NCBI GenBank assembly: GCA_036571765.1
Contig: BROE01000022.1
Location: 14,143,281-14,207,280 of the forward strand
Source of the DNA: Plecoglossus altivelis
Lineage: Eukaryota > Chordata > Actinopteri > Osmeriformes > Plecoglossidae
Length of the DNA: 64,000 bases
Direction of reading: 5' to 3'
Position 1 is the first letter of the stretch. Each line of letters starts with the position of its first letter. A program made the translations under genes and the position numbers. The notes under the pieces were generated by a model. That model saw only the letters and a list, made by a program, of their open reading frames with translations. It was not told the DNA's origin and searched no databases. Positions 34,340 through 46,300 of this stretch are shown piece after piece.

Positions 34340-37300
34340 CTGAAAAGAAAATAAATATACAAAAATTTTCCTCCACAAATCAAGTTCAGTTAAGGCACTC
34401 TTATTTATTAAAATTGTATTTCTAGAGACACCAATCAACCAAAGCCAAATATATTCAAAGGAAAAAATGTAATACTTCAGAACAGGGGTACAGCATACAA
34501 TGCATATGGATATAAATCCCCAGGTGGACAGGAAATAAAACTTAGAGTGTAGGACATTTAACACTAGAAGCTCGAAGCCAGTTTTACGTACTAGGACTAG
34601 AACCAAGAATTATGTTTTGACCTTAGGTTTTCGTCACTCAGATATCCGAAGGCCCAGTCAGCAAACAGAGGGAGTGGCAGATAATGATGGCATTGGTATA
34701 ACGCACTAGAATTGCAACTCTGTAATGGCAGCAGAAAAAGATGCAAGCAAAACTGTTCATTCCGTTGTGTTAACGCTACCAAATGTCCAGAACTTAAAGC
34801 CGGAGCAAGAAGAATCTTTATTGAGTTTTGTTGGTGGCCATGATGTTGTAGTCCTCCTCCCCTCGGGGGTTTTTGGAAATGTTCGATTTCTCAGCTTGCT
34901 TCGTTGTGAAGGAGTTGATTAAGGAAAACACTGGCTATGCAAACCTGATAGTTGTAATCGTCTCCCCGCTTTTTGAACAATTTGAACAGTTGCACATGAT
35001 TGCTTACCTTCCTGTGTTTAGACTGAAAAATAAGAAGGAAATTCTTATCATCATTAGCAATGTTTTGGGGATATAGATGTGGATCTGCAAAATGATTCAG
35101 GGGGATATTTAACTCATCCAGAATTATATAGCAATAACTACTTTGACGATGATAATGATGACAGTAAATTTAGAGATTCTCATGATGGCCAGAAAACTTC
35201 GAACCCCTTTGAGTACTTGGGCAGGAACATGGTTAGTGTGTTAGTTGTACATAGTGTTGTAAATGTGTTGTGATTTTAATCTTTTCTACAAAACTGTTGA
35301 TGTCTTAAGTAAGAGATGTACTTGAAAGAATCAATTAAAGGTATAAAATAAGTTATATTCTATGAAAAGGTGTTTAGTGTACCTCTGCAAATGGAGTAAG
35401 AATATTCATTGCACATTTTGTTTAATTATATGCAAGGATAATTTGTGTATAGATGTTTTTTACTTATTCAGAATGCGTCCATTGCCATAATTCCTTCAAG
35501 AATATTTCTGTAAAAGGTCAGTGGAATGGTACCCTGTCTCCATCTCCTCGTTCCTCCACATCTGAAAAATATCCATATTGCACAGTAGCTTAGTAGTCAC
35601 TCCACTGCATGGGTGGCAGACCCGAAACAACCGAAGTAGCGTTTTGTGAATGATTAGACCCAGCTTTGACAGTTGTCTGTATAAATTATCACAAGTCTTA
35701 GTGTCAAATATAGATGTACAATTTACAATTGTTCTTTTCAATTTGTTCAATTTGACATCTTCAAATACTCCTCTGCTCATTCCAACTTGTTGTTTACTGC
35801 TTAACTGGCTACATCCCAGCACAAGACCTACGTCACGATCAAACATTAGCGATTGATTATTGCAGATACCCTCCTTGAACCGCCACCTTAACGTGGTGGA
35901 GGGGTTTGAGTGCTTGAATGATCTTAGGAGCTATGTTGTCGGGGACATTAAGCCCCTGGTAGGGTCTCCCATGGCAAACTGGTCCTGGGTGACTAGCCAG
36001 ACTAAGTGCGGTTCACCAAAACCCCTATGATGACCAAAAAAAAGAGCATCGCTACGTCGCCCGGAATGGCGTTACCGGGGCCCCACCCTGGAGCCAGGCC
36101 TGGGGTGAGTGCTCGCAGGCGAGCGCCTGGTGGCCGGGTCTTTGGCCATGGGACCCGGCCGGGTATAGCCTAAAAAGGCGACGTGGGATCACCTTCCTGC
36201 AGGCCCACCACCCACAGGAAGGACCGTAGGGGGCCGGTGCAGTGTGTTTTGGGCAGCGGTCAGGGGTGATTGGGAAGAACGGCCCCCCCAATTTGAACCC
36301 GAGCTGTGTTTTGTTGTTGGACTTCTGTGCTAGTTACAGTTTGTCCATAACGATCACCATGTTCGAGCACAAGGGCGTCCATCAGTGCACGTGGCACCAG
36401 GGCACCTTAGGCCGAAGGTCGATGATCGATCCAGGCATAGACAGTTGTGGGCTGAGCCCAACCAATTAGCACATTTCAAAAACAGCATTAAGCTTGTCTT
36501 TAAAAAATAAACTATGCATTAATCTAAATGTAATCTCAGGCCACATGCTTGTTGAAAAGTTTAAGGGAGGACTATAGACTACCCTAACTAATAAAAAAAG
36601 AAACCCCAGAAGTGTTAGTTATTAATAGTATTAATGTGAATATTGTTTATGTCTTTACTGGCTTAAAGTGACTTGCACCCCACACTCAGAGCTCGACTTC
36701 AGTAGCGGAGGAGCCAAGTCTGACAGACACGAGCAAGGAAATGTTGTCTGTCTGTCTATAAGTGGGATTACTTAAGGGGCCGTACATAGTGTTACAGTCA
36801 GGTCAGTGGTGTAGTCTACGTGATACGCAGATATACCCCTTATGCCCACTAGGATATGTCAAGGATTTCCGTATACCCACTTAAAAAAGCGCGATGATAC
36901 GTAACAACATTGTTTTGTGACAGAACCATAACACATTTATTCATAAATTCACCCCGTCTATGTTGCTATTGGGGCTGGCGTGGCATGTCTGACGTCACCT
37001 TCATTGATTATTTTGATAACATAAGAAGTCTTTCAGAATGTGTTGTTACAAATAGAGGCATACTTTATGCTTTAGTGAATGTGGTGGTGTTTATGGGGTT
37101 TTACTCTGGGATGGGTGAGTATGCGGCTGGGTGGAGAAAATCACAGTATACTCACTACAAAAAGATACACTACACTACTGAGTCAGGTTGTGTCTAGGTG
37201 TATTGATTACATGGGCATAGGGGTGTATGCTGGTAGATTCAAAGATGGCTCAGGCAGCTCCACTGGCACTCAGACCTGCAGAATTCCAAAGTGTTCCTTT

Positions 37301-40300
37301 AAAGCTAGTTTAGTAAATGTCACTGTCACAAACGTACAAACGCAGCAAGTCATCAGGCATTGGACCCACTCTCGTTTATCAGCGACATGGCTTGGAGTCG
37401 CTACAACTGATGTCACTGATTCAGAAAGAGCAGCTGCCAAGTCTTTTCAACCACACAGTCAACATCGTTTTGGAAATAACTTGACAAGTCAAATAACTTA
37501 CACTAAACACATTTCACAGAATGTCTTATAGCTTCTTTTATACCTTAAATTGATTATTTCAAGTACATGATTGTTCTCGCTTATTTAGGACATCTACAAT
37601 TTTATAGAAAAGAACAAATCACACCACATTTACAACAAACTCACTAACCATGTTCCAGAACAAGTACTCAAAGGGGTTCGAAGTTTTCTAGTTATCAAGA
37701 GAATCTCAGAATTGACTGTTACCATTATCATCGTGTCGCATATGTGAGGTTAACTAGAAACAAATTAAAATTGCCCCTAGTGAATGGATGTGAGAGTGAC
37801 TGGTTCTCTGTGTTAGCCCTGCGACTTTCTGGCCGCAGTCCAGGGTGTACCCTGCCTTTGGCCCAAAATTACTGGGGTAGGCTCCAGTCACCCGTGATCC
37901 CAAATTGTAACAAGCAGCATTGCATCCCTCCCAGGGATAGGCAGTTGAAAATGTATGTAGGTACGTATGTACGAGTAGTACATAATAGTTATTGCAAATA
38001 AGTAGTTATTGCAATAGAGTTCTGGATGAGCCAAATATCCCCCTGAATCATTTTGCAGATCCACATCTATATCCCCAAAAACATTGCTAATGATTATAAA
38101 AATTTCTTTCTGATGGTCCAATCCAAACACAGGAAGATTAGCAATCATGTGCAACAGTTCAAATAGTTCAAAAAGCGGGGAGACGATTACATCGGCTCAG
38201 CATAGGTAGCGTTTTCCTTAGCCAACTCCTTCATGACTAACAGAGCGAGCTAGAAAAGCTAACATTTCCCGAACCCTGTGGGGAGGAGGGCCACAACATC
38301 AAGGCCACCAACAAAACTCAATAAAGATTATTCTTGCCCCGGCTTTAAGTTCTGGATATAAGCCACAACGGAACGAATGGCTTCACTTGCATCTTTTTCC
38401 GCCGCCATTACAGAACTACAATTCTTGCGCGCTACATCATTGTCATAGTTATCTGCCACTTCCTCTGTTCGCTGACTGGGCCTTCAGATGTCGGACAAAA
38501 CCTAAGTGGGTAGATCAGTTCCAGACCTACTACGGAAGCAAAATCGAAATTGAGCGGAAGTATATAGGGCAGCAATGCCAGGCTACACAACATGATCAAA
38601 ATACGCTTAAATGTGAACTCGTAGACACAGTAATTATAGCTGTAACCTATACATATGGTAATATTCCACCCACAGCACAGTACTGAAGGTGTCGCTTTCA
38701 TTTGCGATTAGAACCAGCTAACTTCATGAGGCTTTTATAATATCTAAATTTGCGTTTTGTCTCTAATAAACGAACAACACTCATGGATTGCCATCCTGTT
38801 TTCTTTATTATCTGTAGCACTATACTTGTTAGATGTAAGAACTGTAAACAATTATCACATCTTTGATGATGTTAATCCAAAACAGCTAGTTACCTGTTCG
38901 GGTTACCATGCCATGATTGTAAAAAATAGGATAATGTCTGTGCCCAACCTGCATATCATGCCACTTATCAAATAAGTCAATCAATCAATTACTGTAGTTG
39001 TAGAGGTTGTAAAAGGGGCAGGTGAAAGGCTCTTTTCTCAGTAGCGAATATAGTCAGTTAATGGTTTTGTTGTTAAACAAGGTAAATATGGATCCTGTGT
39101 CACTGAAGTTGAGCAACATCTATCCTCAAAATTTCAACAAAAGTGAAAGATATATTTTGAAGAGAAGGGCAGAAAGTTACCAATAAATTGGTGAGTCAAA
39201 CCACACAGCAGCACTTTATCTATTGTATCATATCATTCTGAAATATATGTTTTACTGTTTATGGCCATGTGTCCCTATAGATGGTGAACACTATTACCAG
39301 TGCCACAAGAAGCATGATGAACAGCAGCGTCACCTTGAAAAAACTGTTCTCACTCCACAGAAGGCCAATTATCTCTGTGGAGTTCCCAGTGCCATTGGGG
39401 CTCACTGGAGTGGAAAAAACAATGCATGTGAAGAAACATGCATCAATGGTATTACTGGCCTGGGATGAAGGCTGACAACACGAAATGGGTAAGTGGATCA
39501 TTCATCCATATTTCTGTGGAGCCCATGAAAATATGTAGGCCACGTATTTCATGTGTTCTCAATTGTTTTACTTGTATTAGTTTGCCCGGTGTGATAAGTG
39601 TCAGGAAAAGATTACCTCTATTAAGGAGAAAATCCAATAAAAACTCACAGACATTAATTATTTAATTAATTTTAACATGTTTGAATTGTGTTTATTGTTT
39701 TGAATTTGCCTTGGTAGAGTGAAACATCTAAAACATTTAGGGCAGGGGAGCTTAGAATCAGGTTGTAAAACACTGAATGTCACACTTTTGCTTATATTGA
39801 AAGTGTCTGCGCCATTTGAGCTGGTAGGGAAGGACCTGATTGGGAAACAAGTGCTCCCACAATAGACAACTATATACAGTATGTGTGTGTAACGGTGGAC
39901 TACTTCACCAGATGGATCAAAGTGTATCCCTATTAAACAAAGAAGGCAGAGGAATTAATGGATTGCATCGTATACTTCTTTTACAAGTACGGTGCACCAA
40001 AACGAATCCTCACTGACCAGGACAATGAATTAGTCAACAAAGTAAGTTGACTTCTAAGATATAACATATAACTGTTTGGACTTTGCACAAATGACAACTA
40101 AATATTCGTCTTATTTCCTAAGGTATGGAAGGGAGGCCTATTATCCGTCTCGAAATCCTGACAAGTTGCAGGTACAATTGCATTTCCCTGCAGTAGGATC
40201 TGATTTGACAACCACTTCTATTTACAGTGGGTACGTAAATTATTCAGACCACTTTACATTTTTTACTCTGTTTCATTGCAGCCATTTGCCAGAATCAAAA

Positions 40301-43300
40301 AAGTTCATTTTATTTCTCATGAATGTACACTCAGCACCCCATCTTGATAGAAAAAAAACTAACAATAATGTAGACCTAACCCCACATTTTGCTGTACAGT
40401 TCTTGGCCAGCATAGGCTCACCTAAATGGCAGATAATTTCTTACCCTTGACAAAGAAAGGTGCATCTCAAGCTCTGCAATACGCCGGCCAACACATCCCC
40501 GTACTCCAAAACCAAATGGAATTGAGCCAAATGGGTTTGGACGATTCCGGCCATCTCGTAGCCACCGTTCTGGCTGAAACCTGCTTGGCTCTGGGAATGT
40601 TTTCTCATCATAGCTGATGGCATAGTGGCAGAGTGTAAAGGTAGTCTGAAAAAAATGAGGTACAAGGATATCATCCAAAGATTTTTGATTTTACAAAGGC
40701 TATCAGCTTACTTTTAAAAATTTCACTCAATGAGAGGAATGCAAATTATTGTGTAAAAAGGTTACAATTAAAATAGGAGCAGGGATTAATTAACAATAAA
40801 CTAACTAATGTAAAATGTTGTTAGTACCAAAAACAATCTAATCTAGGCCTGAAAATTTTATTTGAAAATCCTGTTGGCAATAGAAAGTATTAAAATTATC
40901 ATTAACCCTGATGTTGTCCTGATGGCTCCATCGGACCGGGACCTACAGCATGCACTAGAGCGGTTTGCAGCCGAGTGTGAAGCAGCCGGGATGGGAATCA
41001 GCCGTCAAACCTGAAATCTTGAGAACCAATGGGTTCACCCCTCGGACGGCCAAGAAGGTGGCTTGACTCCCCACTCTGGTGGTGGGGAGCCCTTGCCTTT
41101 AAAGTGGGAGGAGTTGCAAGTATCCCCTTCGGGTCATTGAGCTTCACGAGTGAGGCGAAAGCGAACTGAAGAACGTGAGATTGACAGCCGTAACGCGGAT
41201 CGGTGCAGCGGCCGCAGTGATGCGGTCTCTGTAGCCCGGGCTCACGTCATCGTGAAAGAAGGCGCTTGAGCCGGAAGGCAAGCCTCTCAATTTTCCCGGT
41301 CGAAGCTTCTAAAACATCGTTCCACTCTCACCTATGGTCATGAAATTTGGGTAATGACCGAAAGGACAGGATCGCGGATCCAGCTCACCCTAGCGGAACT
41401 CGGACAATGAGTTTTTCCTCACCGAGCAGGGTGGCTGGCTGCTCCCTTAGAGAATAGCACGGTGAAGGAGAAACCCTACTCGGATCACAACCACGGGAGG
41501 GAGCTCGGAAAGTAAGAGGCACTGCTCTTTCCCTCACAAGCGTTGAGACGGAAAGCCAGCTGAGCACGTGAAGACCTCGCGGCATTAGTGTACCTTCGCT
41601 GATAGCCTTTCCCACCTGGACGCCTCCCTCGGGAGGTGTTCCGGGCATAGTCCCTGGAGGGACCTCAACCTCTAAAAACCGTGCTGCTAACGCACTAACC
41701 GCCTAAATACCTAGATCCCCGTATAACCTGAACCATCCTCAACTCCTATCCATCTACGATCCTATGAACACTTAACCCTAACGTTTCTAACACCTAATAC
41801 CACCTAACCTATACTCCACTAAACTCCTAATTAACGTTCTAACCCACTACTATAGTTATGTCCTCTATCCTTCTATACATTTTACTAATACTATGTTCGC
41901 TTATATATGTCTGCTCGGCGGCCACTGGAACACGCTAAGAGACCCCCCCCCCCCACCTAAACCTTGATGCCCGTCCCGAGGGAGCTGGAGGAGAGTGTGC
42001 GTGGAAGAAGGAAGTCTGGGGGCCCTCTACCCCGCTCAGACGTCGCTGCCTAACGCCCTGCGACCCAGCCCTCTCACAGAGCTAAGCGGAAGACAGTGGG
42101 ATGGAATGAATGGATTAAACCCTCGTCCTATATTTGCATTAGTGCATTAGTGCATCACTTTACAAAGTCCGTCTTTGTTTTCAAACTCACCTTCTTGGGG
42201 AAATAATATCCACCAATAATTACATCATTTTCTGTCATGAGACGTGCATTCATGGGGACCACAGGGTACATTCTGGTAAAAAGGATTTGCGTAATGCAAT
42301 GCATTATAGGAATGTTTCACATTTAATGCATTATTACATAACTTTTCAATTTTTGAATGATGTCTTATTTTCTAAACAAACATAGATTCTATGTGATTCT
42401 ATAGTTATTGGTCCTCACCTCAGTGTTTCCTTAATGACAGCCTTGAGATATGGCATATGTGTTACATCATAAACTGAGGGGATGTCATATTTGGACACCT
42501 CCTGATAAAGGGTGTCCTGAACCTCAGGGTATTTGGACAGCAAGTACATAGCCCACATCATGGTGTTGGATGTCTTGAAACACAACAAAAATGTTTTATA
42601 AATCATCTACTCCCACAAGCAATCATTTATGAGTTACAAGGATGGATGATCCATTTTCAAAGCTTACTAACCGTGTCCACTCCTGCTAGTAATAACTCAG
42701 CAATGCTGCCATACACATCCTTCTTGGTCATTTTGGTGTTGGAGAGAAGGTATGTTAAGTATTCTCCTTCCACCTCCTGGTTTTTGTCCACACGCCTCTG
42801 AATGACATCCATCTTCATGTCAATTAACCTTCCAGCTGTAAAACAGCAAATATGTTGAGCTTTTTCACTTAAAACACAAATTCACATTTGAACTAGTGAC
42901 TACTCATGCTGCTGTTTGTGTTGAGTGGAGTTTGAGTTGGCTTTACTGTGTTCGACAACTTCAAATGTGTCCTTTCACTATCATTACTGACAGAATTTGA
43001 AGATGCCATCCCAGCCAGCAATGTAGCGCCCCCAGTAGGGCAGAAGGTTACGACTCCATCTAGGGAGAAGTAAAGCCACCATACTGTAGGAGAACATCTG
43101 AGCTATGGAATCAATGAAGTTCTGCGTCTCCTTTGGGATCTTGTCCTCCAAACAGCCAATCCGTGTCTCAAAAAGAATAGAGGAGATTCCTTCAAGAAAT
43201 TAAAAGAATCCACATGTTACAATAATTTCAAAAATGACAACAAACCCCGTAAAATATATTCCATTAAACTGTCAACATTCAAGGATTAAGCTAAATTCAG

Positions 43301-46300
43301 AGTTATTTGGATCTTCAATAAGTAAGTTCTAAGCACTCTCTTAGGATAATAATGCCATTGAACTAATTAGCAGATGGTCAGGAGTCTACGACACTTTCAC
43401 ATTCTAAATTGCACAACATCTTTTGCAACTCATCTTCACTTACACTTACATTGTAAATAACACAACTCTATTTAATCTATTATAGTTTATTTTATCGTTT
43501 TTTGTTTATATGTTTTTGCACCTGACACCAACACAAATTCCTAGTACTGTAAGGTGCTCTTCGCGAACCCTTTGCTGTACCTGGCAATAAAAAGTTTTCT
43601 GATTCTGATCTAATGACATGCACTTTTGTTAATATTCCCCCTGTCAGTTTGTCTACACACCCTCCAAAGAAAATCGGTACAACTCATTTGACAGATTTGT
43701 CACCAGGTCTCCTGTGGGGCTGGTCTGACGCAAATGATTGATTCTCTTGATCAGGTCAGTAACCACTTCGTTAACAGCATCTCCATACTGCACAGATTCC
43801 TTAGGATGTAGCAAGCGCTTGTTCAATACAGCCCGCAGTTTGTGCCATCTTTCCCCTTCCCTTGGAGAAAACACGATATCAATAAATGCTTATTGTATCT
43901 TAAGATTGTACATTCAAATATATCAATTTTGTTTTCAGAGGGAACATTCTTTGGAAAACCAAATCCAAATATATCATTGCACAGTGTGTAACATGTTTTT
44001 TGTTCCTAGCTAGTAAGTGTTATTTTCTAACGTAGCCCTATTGTATTTTGTTCTGTAAAAGCAATTAGCATTTCTATTTATTTTCTTTGAAATTGTATGA
44101 TTCAAACTTTTCTAAATGTTTAGGTAATATTAACGTTGAGTTAAGAAATGAGTGAATATTCTTGTTCCTGTAAGGTAAAATAAAATATCCGTTTAGAGGT
44201 CAGGGTGAGAGGTCAAGGCAGGAAGAGGGGGCGAGAGAATGAGTGGAAGGAGGAGGTTTTTCTGAGCTAAGCACACTGCATGAATAGTTAAACTATTTTA
44301 TTTGGTTGGTTGTGTTGTAGGTTGGATAGACTGCACGTACAGTGAGTTGAAAAGCACGTTAAAAGAAGTTTGCACTTTTACACCCCAACTTAGAAATATT
44401 AAAATGAAGAGAGTCAACTTTCAGCAGAAGCTGCAAGAATCTTTCTGCACACTTTAATATTTTCGAATTTCTCTCATTACTTCGTCCCAAGCAGGAAAAT
44501 GTACTCTCAGACCTTTACATAGTTCATACAAATGTGCTATAAAAGTGTTTGATAAGAAACCTGACAGACATCATTATTGTCTTATAATTCAAAAACATGA
44601 TCTCTTTACCTTTGAAAACTGTAATATTTCACAATTGTAGTTTAACGTATAAACGTTTTAATTATATTGCACCTCCACCATTAAAATATGTTTGTTTCAT
44701 TGCACAATGATTCCATAAGACAGACAAGAGCCTTGTTAAGAGGTGACTGTGAAGCGCATTTTAGAAAAACAGATTTTGTACCATCTGCTTTTTTTGTAAA
44801 AGCTGTAAATAATTGGAATTGTGTACCAACTGATATTAGACAGTTATGCAGTTTCAATTACATTTGAAAAGACAATTCAGGTCTGTGATCATTAATTATA
44901 CAAGTTAATGATTTTCAAATATGTCTTTATACTTCTTGTATTGTATTGTTTGATTTGTATTATTTTTTTTGTTGATAATTTGGTGTAATCCTGCCCAGGG
45001 ACTGCAGATGAAATTTAGCTCTGTAGCTAATTCTGGGGGAATACTTTATTGTCCATTGTCCCTGTTAAATGAAGAATTAATAAATAAATAAAATTGAGGG
45101 TGTTAAGAAAGTTTCCTACATAGCTACTTCATTTTCACAAGGAGCAATCAAGCTATTCAGCTAGTCCTAGAGAAGAAAAGCCTGCACCGTGGAGGGCGAG
45201 TAGCCTGCTCAGCTGTTGTAAGCCAATGGTTTAGGGATCCTGACTACAGAAGCATGTACTTTGGGTGACAACCCTATATAATCAGCACGGCCAGGATTAC
45301 AATGCTGCGACGGCAGGAAAGACCTTTAACCCAGCAAAGGTCGTTTTCGTTTTTTGTTGCTGCGGCACAGCAAAAAACAAACATTTGGATTATAAAACTC
45401 TCCACTCCTGGCCACACTATGGGCCTGCTCCACCAAAGACAGAGGGCATGTTGCTTGGTCCCTCACCTCTGTCATTTTAGGTAAGTAGTTCATAATTGCC
45501 AGTTTAGTTAGTAAGTACAGTGATTTATGTTCATTTTGAATGATGTATACGTGAATGTTTGTATGTGTTTTCTGATACTTTAAGTAAAAAGACAAAACAT
45601 GTTCCCTTTTGATAATTGTTTGGTACATCCGGGCAAGTGACATTGGGCTTGAGCAGGTTTATAGTGTTCTTAGAGCATGGTATTATACAGTGGGACAATT
45701 CTTTTTTGGTCAGACACAAATTGTGCAAGTTCTCCCACTTAAAGAATGGGAGAGGCCTGAAATGTTCATCACAGGTACACTTTAACTATGAAAGACAAAA
45801 TAAGAACAAAAAATCAGTGTCTGATTTTTTAAGATTTTGTTTGCGATTATGGTGGAAAATAAGAATTGCGTCAATAACAAAAGTTAATCTCAATACTTTG
45901 TTATATACCCATCCATCCATCCGTTTTCTTCTGCTTATCTGGGGTTGGGTCGTAGGGGCAGCAGTCTGAGCAGGGAGGCCCAGACTTCCTTCTCCACGCA
46001 CACCTCCTCCAGCTCCTCCGGGGGGATCCCGAGGCGTTCCTAGGCCAGCCCAGAGACATAGTCCCTCTAGTGTGTCTTGGGTCTCCCCCGGGGCCGCCTG
46101 AACATCTCCTGAGGGAGTCGTCCAGGAGACATCCGAAGCAGATGCCCGAGCCATCTCAGCTGGCTCCTCTCGACTTGGAGGAGCAGTGGCTCTACTCGGA
46201 GCTCCTCCCATGTGACCGAGCTCCTCACCTTATCTCTAAGGGAACGCCCGGCCACCCTGCGGAGGAAACTCATTTTGACCGCTTGAATCCGCGATCTTGT

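Noticed and set aside
35496..35846. 116-codon minus frame as a host gene
   Set aside because: No recognisable family and directly attached to a repeat copy; listed only as an unassigned segment.
39259..39501. Minus-strand frame with a hydrophobic segment (LLFIMLLVALVIVFTIY) as a membrane protein
   Set aside because: It is the antisense shadow of the integrase zinc-binding block.
41680..41930. CCTAAC/CTAACC-rich stretch as interstitial telomere repeats
   Set aside because: The units are irregular and embedded in a corrupted LINE copy; error-like filler is more likely.
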